From Arcicella rosea (lineage in GTDB: Bacteria > Bacteroidota > Bacteroidia > Cytophagales > Spirosomataceae), in contig NZ_JACHKT010000042.1 in NCBI RefSeq assembly GCF_014204325.1, forward strand, positions 1 to 37,326: a DNA stretch of 37,326 bases, in the 5' to 3' direction. The notes under the pieces were generated by a model that saw only the letters and a list, made by a program, of their open reading frames with translations, made no database searches and had not been told where the DNA came from. This document shows, one piece after another, positions 25,703 through 34,605 of the stretch (position 1 is the stretch's first letter; each line of letters begins with the position of its first letter). The position numbers and the translations under genes were made by a program.

Positions 25703-26092
25703 TTATTTTTTTGAAAATTTTCTTATCGTATCTTGAAACTGTGCCTTTCTTCTTCGGGCGATGTCTATTTTTTGTTCATTAATCATAATTACACTTAATT
25801 CTTCTACGGTATTGAAGGCTTTCAAGTATTTTAAATTAATGAGTACTGATCTGCTGATTCTCAAAAAATCGTAAGCTTCAAAGAGTTCACAAAATTGTTT
25901 TAATGTTTTTGAGAACAAATGCTTTTCTCCATTTTTGTAGTGAACAAAAGTATAATTTCCTTCACCTTTGCACATCAAGATTTCCTCGATGTAAATTTCT
26001 GTTTTCCCTCTTTCTAAATAGATAATTGTGCTTCTTTCTCGATTAAATCGCTTAGGAGAATATAAAAAATTGGTTTGTATTGGTAAGTTCAT
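25703..26092 (-). CDS. LytTR-domain DNA-binding protein
   Basis: A 129-residue protein when started at the ATG at 26092 (MNLPIQTNF). A start at 26164 would add 24 mostly hydrophobic residues, which is possible but looks non-native. Residues about 28-125 are a LytTR domain: EEILMCKGEGNYTFVHYKNGE, then KTLKQFCELFEAYDFLRISRSVLINLKYL, and the basic tail ARRRKAQFQDTIRKF. There is no receiver domain, so it is not a classical response regulator; single-domain LytTR proteins act as transcription factors. No sensor kinase is adjacent and the target is unknown. Imperfect inverted copies of GTAAATAC lie further upstream at about 26174-26206. Confidence 0.8.
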   Translation of the reverse strand: MNLPIQTNFLYSPKRFNRERSTIIYLERGKTEIYIEEILMCKGEGNYTFVHYKNGEKHLFSKTLKQFCELFEAYDFLRISRSVLINLKYLKAFNTVEELSVIMINEQKIDIARRRKAQFQDTIRKFSKK

Positions 26093-26301
26093 TGTTATTT
26101 GGTTTGCAAAAATCACCTTGATGAAAAGTATTGCATAGTACAAAACAAATGCCTTTGTCATCAATATTTTAGCGTAAATACACCTTGTTGGTAAATTAGC
26201 GTATTTATACGTTATGATGAAACCTGCTTTTGGTACTACAATTTGTTAGTCGCAAAAACTTTTAAAAAGGGTAACAAAAAAATCAGAAATAATTTTATGG
26301 T

Positions 26302-26331
26302 TTGAAGACACACGAATTATCCTTAATTTTG
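26302..26331 (+). promoter_or_regulatory. Consensus promoter of lysS
   Basis: TTG (26302-26304, within TTTG), exactly 19 bp, then TAATTTTG (26324-26331). This is a full match to the Bacteroidota promoter. Transcription should begin near 26338, giving about 40 nt of leader before the ATG at 26380 and ruling against the GTG at 26347. Confidence 0.8.
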
Positions 26332-26379
26332 TAGAAAACAAGATTTGTGATTTTTTTTGCAAATTATATTACAACGACT

Positions 26380-28092
26380 ATGCTTTCAGAACAAGAAGTA
26401 CTTCGCCGACAAAAGCGAGAAGAATTGATGAAGTTGGGAATTGACCCTTATCCAGCTGAACTATACGAAATCAATGTAACTACTGAAGATATTCAGCAAC
26501 ATTACGAAAACAATAAGATTGATTATAAAAACATCTCGATTGCAGGTAGATTGATGTCTTTCCGTATCATGGGAAGTGCTTCATTTGCAGAATTACAAGA
26601 TGCTTCTGGTCGTATTCAATTATATTTTCGTAGAGATGACCTTTGTCCTGGCGAAGACAAAACCCTTTACAATACTGTATTCAAAAAGTTATTGGATATT
26701 GGCGACATCATTGGAGTGAAAGGTTATGTATTCACTACTCAAACGGGTGAAATTTCTATTCATGTTACTGAATTCAAGATTCTTAATAAATCTTTACGTC
26801 CGTTACCAGTTGTAAAACGTGATGAAGAAGGAAATGTATATGATGGTTTAACAGACCCAGAAACTCGTTATCGCCAACGTTATGTTGACTTAATTGTTAA
26901 TCCAGACGTTAAAAAAATATTTTTGAAGCGTTCAAGAATTGTAACGACAATGCGTACAATTTTTGATGAAAAAGGTTGGTTAGAAGTAGAAACACCAATT
27001 CTTCAACCTATTCATGGTGGAGCTTCTGCTCGTCCATTCAAAACACATCATAATACATTGGATATGCCTTTATACATGCGTATTGCCAATGAATTATACT
27101 TAAAACGCCTTATTGTGGGTGGTTTTGATGGCGTTTATGAGTTCGGTAAAATGTTCCGTAACGAAGGAATGGACAGAACCCATAATCCAGAATTTACTTC
27201 ATTAGAATTCTATGTAGCTTACAAAGACTACAATTGGATGATGGGAATTACGGAAGAAATTTTCGAAAAAGTTGCTTTAGCTACTAATGGACAAACAAAA
27301 GTAAAAGTTGGTGAAAACGAAATCGAATTTGCTGGACCATTTACTCGTTTGACGATTGCAGAGGCAATTGAAAAATATACTGGTGTAAATGTAGAAGGTA
27401 TGGACGAAGTAACACTTCGTGAACACTGTACTTCTTGGGGAATTGAAGTGGATGCTTCGATGGGAACAGGTAAATTAATTGACGAAATTTTTGGTGAAAA
27501 AGTAGAAGGAAATTTAATTCAACCAACTTTCATTATCGACTATCCAGTTGAAATGTCACCTTTGACAAAAAAGCACCGTAGCAAACCAGGTTTGGTTGAA
27601 CGTTTTGAATTATTTGTGAATGGTAAAGAAATTGCCAATGCTTATTCAGAATTAAATGACCCAATCGACCAACGTGAACGTTTTGAAGAGCAACTCAAAT
27701 TAGCGGAAAGAGGTGATGATGAAGCGATGGCGATGGATGAAGATTTCCTTCGTTCATTAGAATATGGTATGCCACCAACAGCTGGTATTGGTATTGGTAT
27801 CGACCGCCTGACAATGTTGATGACTAATCAGACTACTATTCAAGAAGTCTTATTCTTCCCGCAGATGCGTCCTGAAAAGAAAGCTGAACTTTCTACGAAT
27901 GAAGAGTATGAGGCAATCGGCGTACCAACTGAATGGATTCCAGTACTTCAAAAAATGGGCTTTATGACGATTACTGCTTTGAAAGAAGCTAATCCGAATA
28001 AAGTATTTAATGATTTGGGCGGAATGCGCAAAAAATTAAAATTAGATATTACAATCCCTACTAAGGACGACGTTCTTAAATGGTTTGAATAA
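26380..28092 (+). CDS. lysS: Lysyl-tRNA synthetase (class II)
   Basis: A 570-residue enzyme charging tRNA-Lys. The ATG at 26380 ([16 protein letters not shown]) fits the family and the promoter position. An N-terminal OB-fold anticodon-binding domain ([22 protein letters not shown]) is followed by class II motif 1 (around [21 protein letters not shown]), motif 2 ([20 protein letters not shown] region, here [10 protein letters not shown]) and motif 3 ([17 protein letters not shown]). After motif 3 there is an extra tail of about 75 residues ([21 protein letters not shown]), found in Bacteroidota LysS and reminiscent of a small helix-hairpin domain. Monocistronic, with a terminator at 28099. 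Confidence 0.97.
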   Translation: MLSEQEVLRRQKREELMKLGIDPYPAELYEINVTTEDIQQHYENNKIDYKNISIAGRLMSFRIMGSASFAELQDASGRIQLYFRRDDLCPGEDKTLYNTVFKKLLDIGDIIGVKGYVFTTQTGEISIHVTEFKILNKSLRPLPVVKRDEEGNVYDGLTDPETRYRQRYVDLIVNPDVKKIFLKRSRIVTTMRTIFDEKGWLEVETPILQPIHGGASARPFKTHHNTLDMPLYMRIANELYLKRLIVGGFDGVYEFGKMFRNEGMDRTHNPEFTSLEFYVAYKDYNWMMGITEEIFEKVALATNGQTKVKVGENEIEFAGPFTRLTIAEAIEKYTGVNVEGMDEVTLREHCTSWGIEVDASMGTGKLIDEIFGEKVEGNLIQPTFIIDYPVEMSPLTKKHRSKPGLVERFELFVNGKEIANAYSELNDPIDQRERFEEQLKLAERGDDEAMAMDEDFLRSLEYGMPPTAGIGIGIDRLTMLMTNQTTIQEVLFFPQMRPEKKAELSTNEEYEAIGVPTEWIPVLQKMGFMTITALKEANPNKVFNDLGGMRKKLKLDITIPTKDDVLKWFE

Positions 28093-28098
28093 ACAAAC

Positions 28099-28135
28099 AA
28101 AACGGCTACTTCAATTGAGGTAGCCGTTTTTGTTT
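28099..28135 (+). terminator. Terminator of lysS
   Basis: A 14-bp stem (AAAACGGCTACTTC / GAGGTAGCCGTTTT, one T-G wobble, AATT loop), followed by T-rich DNA, 7 bp after the stop codon. Confidence 0.9.
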
Positions 28136-28367
28136 ACTTCCATTTTTACCTTTGATTTTCGGAGATGCTAAATGACAATTTTATTATCTTAACTTTCTTA
28201 AATCGGCTATTTTGTCATGAATAAAGTTCTATAAGTGTAAAAAATAAGACAAAATGGCGTAATTTATTGGCTGGTATAAGATTTGAAATAAAAGGGATGT
28301 CCATTAATTAAAATTGGATAATTCATTTTAAACATCAAATCAAAAAACATTTAAACATAATAAAGCC

Positions 28368-28814
28368 ATGAAACTTGTAAGATTCAACAACCCAGCATTT
28401 CAATTTTTCAATGAAGATTTCAACAACGTTTTAAAGAACCTAGACACTATGTATCCGTCAAAACAAAATCATCAATTAGCTTTCAACAATATTCCAGCTG
28501 TAAACGTGAAAGAAGTTGAAGGGGCATTCCAAATTGAAGTTGCGGCTCCGGGTTTGAAAAAAGAAGATTTCAAATTAAGTCTTCACGAAAACCGCTTGAG
28601 TATTTCAACGAAAAAAGAAGAATCAAGTGAAGAAAAAACAGAAAAATATACTCGTCAAGAATTTAATTATTCTTCTTTCCAAAGAACATTCAATTTACCT
28701 AAATCAGTAGATGGCGAAAAAATTGAAGCAACTTATAATGATGGTATTTTGAACATCAATTTACCTAAAAAAGAAGAAATAAAACCAGCAGTAAAAGAAA
28801 TTGCAGTAGTTTAA
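28368..28814 (+). CDS. Small heat-shock protein, Hsp20/alpha-crystallin family
   Basis: A 148-residue ATP-independent holdase chaperone of the cytoplasm. The alpha-crystallin domain covers residues about 42-145: IPAVNVKEVEGAFQIEVAAPG, then LKKEDFKLSLHENRLSISTKK, the flexible loop KEESSEEKTEKYTRQEFNYSSFQRTFNLP, and YNDGILNINLPKKEE, with I-N-L as the strand before the tail. The N-terminal arm (FNNPAFQFFNEDFNNVLKNL) is of the usual type. It is followed by a dispersed inverted repeat and then by an HtrA-type protease gene, so a shared stress role is plausible. No CIRCE element is visible in the 275-bp upstream region. Confidence 0.92.
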   Translation: MKLVRFNNPAFQFFNEDFNNVLKNLDTMYPSKQNHQLAFNNIPAVNVKEVEGAFQIEVAAPGLKKEDFKLSLHENRLSISTKKEESSEEKTEKYTRQEFNYSSFQRTFNLPKSVDGEKIEATYNDGILNINLPKKEEIKPAVKEIAVV

Positions 28815-29104
28815 TTAGCTGAAAGCTATCAGCGATGAGCTTTGAGAATAAGTTGAAAAATGGAGAGTTTTTAAGAGAAAGTTTGAAGCACTTAAACTCA
28901 TTATTTCAGAATTTGACCTAAAAACTCAAAGCTCATCGCTCAAGGCTTAAATCTCATCGCTATTTTTCTTAAAATTTGTTAAAAAGCCCTACAGCGATGC
29001 ACCTTAAAAAAAGTTTTTGCGTTAAATTAGCAGATGTGAATGAAAGACCGAAAGATTTATTCAATCTTTAACTGTTTTGTAAAATTTAACAAAATATCAC
29101 AACC
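28815..29104. other. Intergenic region with inverted copies of the dispersed repeat
   Basis: 290 bp between the Hsp20 and protease genes, with no ORF. The first half is the hairpin-forming repeat pair 28831-28940. A clear TAnnTTTG promoter for the protease was not found in the second half. Confidence 0.5.
28816..28962. repeat. Inverted pair of dispersed AGCGATGAGCTTTGAG repeats
   Basis: AGCGATGAGCTTTGAG at 28831-28846 is repeated as its perfect reverse complement at 28925-28940. Flanking partial copies (AGCTGAAAGCT before; CAAGGCTTAAATCTCATCGCTAT after) belong to the same family. The first copy starts one base after the Hsp20 stop codon. The pair could fold into a hairpin with a 78-nt loop. 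Confidence 0.75.
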
Positions 29105-30592
29105 ATGGAAATTAAAAATAATGTTAAAAACCTAGCTATAGCCGGAGTATTGAGTAGTGCTACTACGCTTGGCGCCTATAAGCTATTTTTAGAAAAATCT
29201 TCATCAGATTCACTTTTTACAAATACGCCTTCAGCTTTTACTAGAATGGTATCCAATGCTGGTGCTGTACCAGCAGGAGCACCAGGTGAATTTACTTTTG
29301 CTGCTGAAAAAGCTACGCCAGCCGTAGTGCATATCAAAACAAAAATGACTCGTAATGTAAGCCGTCAAATGATGGATCCTTTCGAAGATTTCTTTGGTTT
29401 TGGTGGAGGCGGTGGTCGTCGTCAGCAACAAGAACCACAAGAAGCCTCAGGTTCAGGAGTAATTATTAGTGCAGACGGTTACATCGTTACCAATAATCAC
29501 GTGGTGCAAGATGCTGATGAAGTATCAGTAATTTTAAATGATAAACGTGAATTAAAAGCAAAAGTAATCAGCACTGACCCTGCTACAGATATTGCGGTGA
29601 TTCAAGTAAAAACTAATAATTTACCTTTCTTAACTTTTGGAGATTCGGATGGTATTAGAGTAGGAGAGTGGGTATTGGCTGTTGGTAATCCTTTCAATTT
29701 AGAATCAACAGTTACGGCTGGTATTGTTTCAGCGAAAGGTCGCCAAAACATCATCGACCGTGATAAAGATGTTAATCCATTAGAATCATTTATCCAAACA
29801 GATGCTGCTGTAAATCCGGGTAATTCTGGTGGTGCTTTAGTAAACTTGAAAGGTGAATTAATTGGTATTAACACCGCAATTTATAGCCGTACAGGTCAGT
29901 TTGCAGGTTATTCGTTCGCTGTTCCAGTTGGAATCGTGAAAAAAGTGGCAGCAGATTTAATTAAATACGGCAACGTTCAACGTGGATATTTAGGAATCAA
30001 TATTGCTGAAGTAAACGCAAAATTGGTTGAAGAAAAAGACCTAAAAGTAAGTGATGGTGTTTATGTCGGTGGTTTCCCGACTACAGGTGGAAGTTCGGCA
30101 CAATCGGCAGGTTTGAAAGTAAATGACGTAATTGTAAAAATTGACGGTATTGAAACTAAATCAATGTCAAAATTGATGGAATTGGTTGGTCGCAAGCGTC
30201 CGGGCGAAACTGTAGTTGTTACTGTGAATCGTGATGGTTCTTTGAAAGATTTTAATGTAGTATTGAAAAATAAAGATGGAAATACTAACATCGTAAAAGG
30301 TGAAGTGACAGGAAATGTTGTAAAAAGCGATTTCCTTGGAGCGAAACTTTCTAATTTAACTGAAAGCGAAAAAGCTAAATTCAAAGTAAGTGGTGGTGCT
30401 AAAATCACAGAAGTTGATCCTGAGGGACGTTTAGGTTATCAAGGATTCGACAAAGGTTTTGTCATCTCTAAAATCGACGATAAAGCTATTACTGATGCTA
30501 AAGAAGTTGCAGATGTTTTGGCTAACCGTAAAGGAAGAGTTAAAATTGAAGGTATAGATGTGGACGGTACTCGTGTAATTATGGTACTTTAA
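29105..30592 (+). CDS. degP: HtrA/DegP-type periplasmic serine protease with two PDZ domains
   Basis: A 495-residue Do-family protease. Residues about 8-28 form a membrane anchor or uncleaved signal segment (NLAIAGVLSSATTLGAYKLF). The trypsin-like domain (66-270) has the complete triad: His132 in VTNNHVV, Asp162 in ATDIAVI and Ser241 in NPGNSGGAL. A Gly/Arg/Gln-rich LA loop (FFGFGGGGGRRQQQEPQ) lies before it. PDZ1 is about 285-385 (RGYLGINIAEV...GSSAQSAGLKVNDVIVKIDG) and PDZ2 about 405-490 (GGAKITEVDPEGRLG...GFVISKIDDKAI). It degrades or refolds damaged periplasmic proteins. It is downstream of a small heat-shock gene and ends at a terminator that overlaps the neighbouring gene. Confidence 0.94.
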   Translation: MEIKNNVKNLAIAGVLSSATTLGAYKLFLEKSSSDSLFTNTPSAFTRMVSNAGAVPAGAPGEFTFAAEKATPAVVHIKTKMTRNVSRQMMDPFEDFFGFGGGGGRRQQQEPQEASGSGVIISADGYIVTNNHVVQDADEVSVILNDKRELKAKVISTDPATDIAVIQVKTNNLPFLTFGDSDGIRVGEWVLAVGNPFNLESTVTAGIVSAKGRQNIIDRDKDVNPLESFIQTDAAVNPGNSGGALVNLKGELIGINTAIYSRTGQFAGYSFAVPVGIVKKVAADLIKYGNVQRGYLGINIAEVNAKLVEEKDLKVSDGVYVGGFPTTGGSSAQSAGLKVNDVIVKIDGIETKSMSKLMELVGRKRPGETVVVTVNRDGSLKDFNVVLKNKDGNTNIVKGEVTGNVVKSDFLGAKLSNLTESEKAKFKVSGGAKITEVDPEGRLGYQGFDKGFVISKIDDKAITDAKEVADVLANRKGRVKIEGIDVDGTRVIMVL

Positions 30593-30612
30593 AATTATTC
30601 TTATTTTCAATG

Positions 30613-30648
30613 AAAAACCTGTGAAGCTAAACTTTACAGGTTTTTTTT
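30613..30648 (+). terminator. Terminator of the HtrA-type gene, overlapping the end of the GDSL gene
   Basis: A 14-bp stem with AAAAACCTGT / ACAGGTTTTT, one G-T wobble and a T8 run. The 3' arm (30632-30645) covers the last codons and stop of the minus-strand GDSL gene ending at 30634, so it is both terminator and coding sequence. Confidence 0.85.
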
Positions 30649-31278
30649 ATGCTCCAATTTTTTAATTGCATCAGAAAGTTCTTTTGCCCAAAGTGGATAA
30701 GCTACTTTTTTTAAATGAATGCCATCTAATGAATATTGATTTTTTAGTGTTTCTTTTTCAGCTAGAAACTGATTGGCATCTACATAAACTAGTTGGTTTT
30801 GTTGACAAAAACTTGCCAGTTGTTGGTTTAAAATCGTTATTTGATGATTTATTTCAGGAAGATTGGTATAAATAACAGCATTAACAATGGGCTTAATTTG
30901 CTGATTTTGAAGGATATGGATCATTTTGATATAATTCTCTAAAACTCTTTGTTCAGGAACGCCAGCTAGTAAATCATTTACTCCACCTTCTATTACACAT
31001 ATTTTAGGTTTTATTTTAGGACTTAGTATTTCTACATTTTTTAGAATATGCAGGGTAATTGCTCCACCATAAGCTAAATTAGTAATGTCATTTCTTTCCA
31101 AAAGGAAAGTCCAATTTTCTAGTGCTAGTAAAGAATCGCCCACTAATAAAATATTATTGGATGATGGCGGAAATAAATATTGATGAAGCTTTTCTTTAAA
31201 CTTAAAAGCTAAAGTTCCACCCGTAAGGATAAGTATTACATTTAATATTAAAGAAAAAGTGAGTAATCTTTTTTGCAT
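30634..31278 (-). CDS. SGNH/GDSL-type hydrolase with N-terminal membrane anchor
   Basis: A 214-residue esterase/lipase-like protein. Residues about 5-25 are a hydrophobic anchor or signal (LLTFSLILNVILILTGGTLAF). SGNH block I is ILLVGDSLL with nucleophile Ser49, block II has Gly71 in LAYGGAI, block III is GGVND (Asn101), and block V is DGIH (Asp185, His188), so the catalytic set is complete. It probably acts in the periplasm on an acyl or acetyl ester, possibly of a glycan; the substrate is not known. The start codon overlaps the stop of the upstream nitrilase gene by one base, so the two form an operon. Confidence 0.88.
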   Translation of the reverse strand: MQKRLLTFSLILNVILILTGGTLAFKFKEKLHQYLFPPSSNNILLVGDSLLALENWTFLLERNDITNLAYGGAITLHILKNVEILSPKIKPKICVIEGGVNDLLAGVPEQRVLENYIKMIHILQNQQIKPIVNAVIYTNLPEINHQITILNQQLASFCQQNQLVYVDANQFLAEKETLKNQYSLDGIHLKKVAYPLWAKELSDAIKKLEHKKNL

Positions 31279-32063
31279 TATAAAAGGTTGTTAATTTCAA
31301 AAGAATCGGCATCTAAATAAGCAGGAACCTGTTCTCTGAATTCTGCCAAACTCTTTTTATTGAGCACTTGTGTTTTAATAATTTCGCTATCTGGTTGGTA
31401 GAAAAGATGATTTCCTTTAAAATCAATAATGGTTGAATTCCCTGAGTAAACTAAATCCATACCATCTTTCCCCACTCGATTTACTCCGATTACATAGCTT
31501 TGATTTTCAATGGCTCTTGCTTGTAAAAGTGTATCCCAAACTTTAGAACGTACTGCTGGCCAATTGGCTACATAAATCAATAAATCGTAAGCATGATTTA
31601 CATTTCTTGACCAAACAGGAAATCGTAAATCATAACAAATCAGCGGACAAATTTTCCAACCTTTCAATTCCACAATTAATTGTTGCGTGCCACCAGTAAA
31701 GTAATGATGTTCGCCACCCATTCGGAATAAATGACGTTTGTCGTATTGTTCAAAACTTCCGTCTGGACGCATCCAAATCAGTCTGTTAAAATACTTTTCA
31801 CCTTCTTTGGCAATAAAACTTCCAGTTACAACAGCATTTGTTTGTGCAGCTTGTTGTTTCATCCATTTTTGTACGAAAAAATTCATCGGTTCGCCTACTT
31901 GTTCAACATTCATTGTAAAACCAGAATTAAACATTTCTGGTAAAACAATCAAGTCGGTAGGAGTAGCAATCATAGCAATTTTTTCTTCCAACATTGCCAA
32001 ATTGGCTGTTGAATTTTCCCAGTATAAATCAGTTTGAATGAGTGTTATAGAAAGGTCTTGCAT
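31278..32063 (-). CDS. Nitrilase-family carbon-nitrogen hydrolase, omega-amidase (YafV/Nit2) type
   Basis: A 261-residue protein from the ATG at 32063 (MQDLSITLIQTDLYWEN). An upstream in-frame ATG at 32138 lies inside or before the predicted promoter and is rejected. The nitrilase triad is present: Glu43 in VLPEMFNSGF, Lys109 in QYDKRHLF and Cys143 in LICYDLRFP. MGGEHHYFTGG and VANWPAVR further support the YafV/Nit2-like subgroup, which hydrolyses alpha-ketoglutaramate and similar omega-amides in methionine salvage or metabolite repair. Exact substrate is inference. It forms an operon with the GDSL hydrolase through a one-base stop/start overlap. Confidence 0.9.
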   Translation of the reverse strand: MQDLSITLIQTDLYWENSTANLAMLEEKIAMIATPTDLIVLPEMFNSGFTMNVEQVGEPMNFFVQKWMKQQAAQTNAVVTGSFIAKEGEKYFNRLIWMRPDGSFEQYDKRHLFRMGGEHHYFTGGTQQLIVELKGWKICPLICYDLRFPVWSRNVNHAYDLLIYVANWPAVRSKVWDTLLQARAIENQSYVIGVNRVGKDGMDLVYSGNSTIIDFKGNHLFYQPDSEIIKTQVLNKKSLAEFREQVPAYLDADSFEINNLL

Positions 32064-32107
32064 AAAATTAGCGTTGTTTAAGAAAGGAAAACAAGGAAAG
32101 CTGTTTT

Positions 32108-32138
32108 CAAAAATACTCATTTTATGTGGCTCAATCAA
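32108..32138 (-). promoter_or_regulatory. Promoter of the nitrilase-GDSL operon
   Basis: Minus strand TTG (32138-32136), 20 bp, TATTTTTG (32115-32108). The predicted start near 32101 leaves a ~38-nt leader before the ATG at 32063. Confidence 0.6.
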
Positions 32139-32259
32139 GTTTTGATTTTATAGAATATGCTTGATTTTATTTAAAGCAAAAACTTAGCTATCAAAACAAG
32201 ATACATTCCTGAAAAATAATATTTATCTTTTATCAAGCATAAAAAACAATTTTAAAAAA

Positions 32260-33381
32260 ATGAAAAGAATACTTATTATCTCATTATTAACGATTTGCGT
32301 AGGAGTATTGGGCTTCAAAAATATTGAAGAGCATCCAACTTTAGAAATAGGTTCGCCTGCACCTAATTTTAATTTAAAAGCTACTGATGGCAAAATGTAT
32401 TCGCTGAATTCTTTTGCAAAAGCAAAAGTGCTAGTCGTAGTTTTTACTTGTAATCATTGTCCGACGGCACAAGCTTATGAAGAACGCATCAAGAAATTAG
32501 TAACTGATTACAAAATGAAAGGAGTACAAGTAATTGCAATTTCACCAAACGACCCAGTAAGTGTCCGTTTGGATGAAATGGGTTACACCGATTTGGGCGA
32601 TAGTTTTAATGACATGAAAGTAAGAGCCAAAGAACATCAATTTAATTTTCCGTATTTATATGACGGAGATACCGAAGAAGTTTCTAAAAAGTTTGGACCA
32701 GTTGCTACGCCACATGTTTTTATATTCGACCAAAAAAGAATTTTGAGATATTCAGGCAGAATTGATGATGTAGAAAAGCCAACAGGTACTCCTAAAAATC
32801 ATGATACCAGAAATGCGATTGAAGACTTATTAGCCAATAAACCAGTAGCAATAAGTAAGACAAAAACATTTGGTTGTTCGGTAAAATGGGGAGGAAAGAG
32901 AGAATTGGCTGCTCAAGAAAAAATAGATTGGGAAAAAGAGCCAGTTAATTTAGAAACCATTGATGAAGAAGGAATAAAGAATTTATTGAAAAATGATTCT
33001 GGGAAATTGCGTTTAATCAATGTTTGGGCTACTTGGTGCGGGCCTTGCGTGGCTGAATTGCCAGATTTTATGACGATAAATAGGATGTATCGTTTAAGAG
33101 ATTTTGAATTAGTGACAATTTCGGCAGATAAACTTGATAAAAAACACAAGGCTTTAGCTACTTTAAAAAGGCTGCAAGCTTCGACTAAAAACTATATTTT
33201 TAATTCAGACGATGCTTATAAATTGATAGAATTAATCGACCCAAAATGGCAAGGAGCTTTGCCTTACACACTTTTGGTAGAGCCAAATGGAAAAATTGTT
33301 TATCAAAAACAAGGAACGATTAATCCGCAAGAAATGAAGAGAATCATTGTTGATAATCCATCTGTTGGAAGAGTTTATTAG
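32260..33381 (+). CDS. Secreted protein with two thioredoxin-fold domains (redoxin-like plus TlpA-like)
   Basis: A 373-residue protein with an N-terminal signal sequence (KRILIISLLTICVGVLGF). Domain 1 (about 28-190) is a peroxiredoxin-like redoxin: IGSPAPNFNLKATDGK, then VVFTCNHCPTAQAYEERI with Cys64 and Cys67, and ATPHVFIFD with the cis-proline. Domain 2 (about 215-370) is TlpA/ResA-like: LINVWATWCGPCVAELP with Cys260 and Cys263, then LPYTLLVEPNGKIVYQKQG. Both CxxC pairs are intact, so it could move electrons between domains or act on two targets in the periplasm. This is inference. It is followed by a strong terminator and stands alone. Confidence 0.88.
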   Translation: MKRILIISLLTICVGVLGFKNIEEHPTLEIGSPAPNFNLKATDGKMYSLNSFAKAKVLVVVFTCNHCPTAQAYEERIKKLVTDYKMKGVQVIAISPNDPVSVRLDEMGYTDLGDSFNDMKVRAKEHQFNFPYLYDGDTEEVSKKFGPVATPHVFIFDQKRILRYSGRIDDVEKPTGTPKNHDTRNAIEDLLANKPVAISKTKTFGCSVKWGGKRELAAQEKIDWEKEPVNLETIDEEGIKNLLKNDSGKLRLINVWATWCGPCVAELPDFMTINRMYRLRDFELVTISADKLDKKHKALATLKRLQASTKNYIFNSDDAYKLIELIDPKWQGALPYTLLVEPNGKIVYQKQGTINPQEMKRIIVDNPSVGRVY

Positions 33382-33405
33382 CAAGTATATTTTGCAGAAG
33401 TAAGA

Positions 33406-33451
33406 AAACAGCGACAAAAACGGGACTAAAAATCTTTTTTTGTCGCTGTTT
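33406..33451 (+). terminator. Terminator of the double thioredoxin-fold gene
   Basis: A 15-bp perfect stem AAACAGCGACAAAAA / TTTTTGTCGCTGTTT with a 16-nt loop, followed by GTTTTT. Confidence 0.85.
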
Positions 33452-33555
33452 GTTTTTAAAAGATTTTCGCAATAGGTCATTTTGTTTGCATGATTGGTCA
33501 AGGACGATTTCGGGGCTTTCAGACAACTTTGTATCATCATTAAACAACAAAAACC

Positions 33556-34509
33556 ATGAAATCAGAAATCTTAGTTTTAGGCTCAACAGGAAGTATCGGT
33601 TATGCTTTTACCGAAAATTTACTTAGCAAAAACATTCCAGTAACTATTATCGTCCGTGATGTGGCGAAAGCGAAAAACCTTTTTCAAAGCTTCAATCATG
33701 TAGAAATTATCAAAGGCGATGTACAAGATTTGAATCTTTTGAAACAAGTAGCCACCGACAAAAAGTATATTTTTCACGGCATTAATTATCCCTATAACGA
33801 ATGGTTTGGGAATATGGACGTGGTAACAAATAAGATTATCGAAGCGGCAAACTTGAATAAAGCCATGATTGTTTTTCCGGGAAATGTTTATAATTATGGA
33901 AATACGCCTTTGATTAAAGAAGATTCGTCAGAAAACCCATGTACTCGTAAAGGAGCTTTGCGAGTAGAAATCGAAAAAACGTTGCGAGATGCCGCCAACG
34001 CTGGAAAATGTAAAGTACTCAATGTTTGTTTACCAGATTTTTGGGGACCTAATGTGTTGAATGAAGGTATTAAGCCTATTTTTATTAATGCCCTTAACGG
34101 TAAAGCAGTTCCTTATTCTGTCCGAGTGGATATTCCACACCAAATGGTTTTTACTAAAGATGCGGCTGAAATCATGGTAAGATTGATGCAAAGAGGCGTT
34201 CAAAAACCTTATGAAAATTATAATTATGGCGGACAAGTACACCCAACGATGAAAGGTTTATTAAACCAAATTTCAAGATTGGCGAATGCTCCTAAAAAGA
34301 TTACAGTTTATCCAAAATGGTTGTTCTCAGTATTAGGGATTTTTATGCCAGTGATGAAAGAAGTAAAAGAAATGCTTTATCTTTTTGATGGAACAGTACT
34401 TTTGGACGATAGTAAAGTAAGAAGTATTTTTCCTGATTTTAAAGAAACACCTTTGTATGAAGCGATTACAGAAACTTTGAATTGGTTTAGGGAGAGCTTT
34501 AAGTTGTGA
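33556..34509 (+). CDS. NAD-dependent epimerase/dehydratase family protein
   Basis: A 317-residue Rossmann-fold protein of the extended/atypical short-chain dehydrogenase type. The nucleotide-binding loop is G9-STG12-SIG15 (ILVLGSTGSIGYAF), and ARG/aspartate-type cofactor contacts follow in IIVRDVAKA and GDVQD. FPGNVYNYGNTP contains Tyr near the usual active-site position (VYNYG), although the classical YxxxK is replaced by TRKGALRVEIEK. Substrate is unknown; such proteins act on NDP-sugars or other carbonyl compounds. The stop codon lies inside a dispersed repeat (34504-34529), and a small DUF4260 membrane protein gene follows 97 bp later. The divergently placed AraC regulator nearby might control it, but no operator is visible. 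Confidence 0.85.
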   Translation: MKSEILVLGSTGSIGYAFTENLLSKNIPVTIIVRDVAKAKNLFQSFNHVEIIKGDVQDLNLLKQVATDKKYIFHGINYPYNEWFGNMDVVTNKIIEAANLNKAMIVFPGNVYNYGNTPLIKEDSSENPCTRKGALRVEIEKTLRDAANAGKCKVLNVCLPDFWGPNVLNEGIKPIFINALNGKAVPYSVRVDIPHQMVFTKDAAEIMVRLMQRGVQKPYENYNYGGQVHPTMKGLLNQISRLANAPKKITVYPKWLFSVLGIFMPVMKEVKEMLYLFDGTVLLDDSKVRSIFPDFKETPLYEAITETLNWFRESFKL

Positions 34510-34529
34510 GCTTTGAGAGATGAGCTTTC
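34504..34529. repeat. Dispersed TGAGCTTTGAG repeat copy over the epimerase stop codon
   Basis: It reads TTGTGAGCTTTGAGAGA then TGAGCTTTC. The TGA stop codon of the epimerase gene (34507-34509) is part of the repeat. Related copies are at 17821, 28816, 28925 and 34963. Confidence 0.55.
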
Positions 34530-34605
34530 TTTTACTCATGCCATGACTCCAAGTTATGACAGGAGTGTTGAGTATTTTATTATAAAATTTATAGAAAAAA
34601 CAGAT

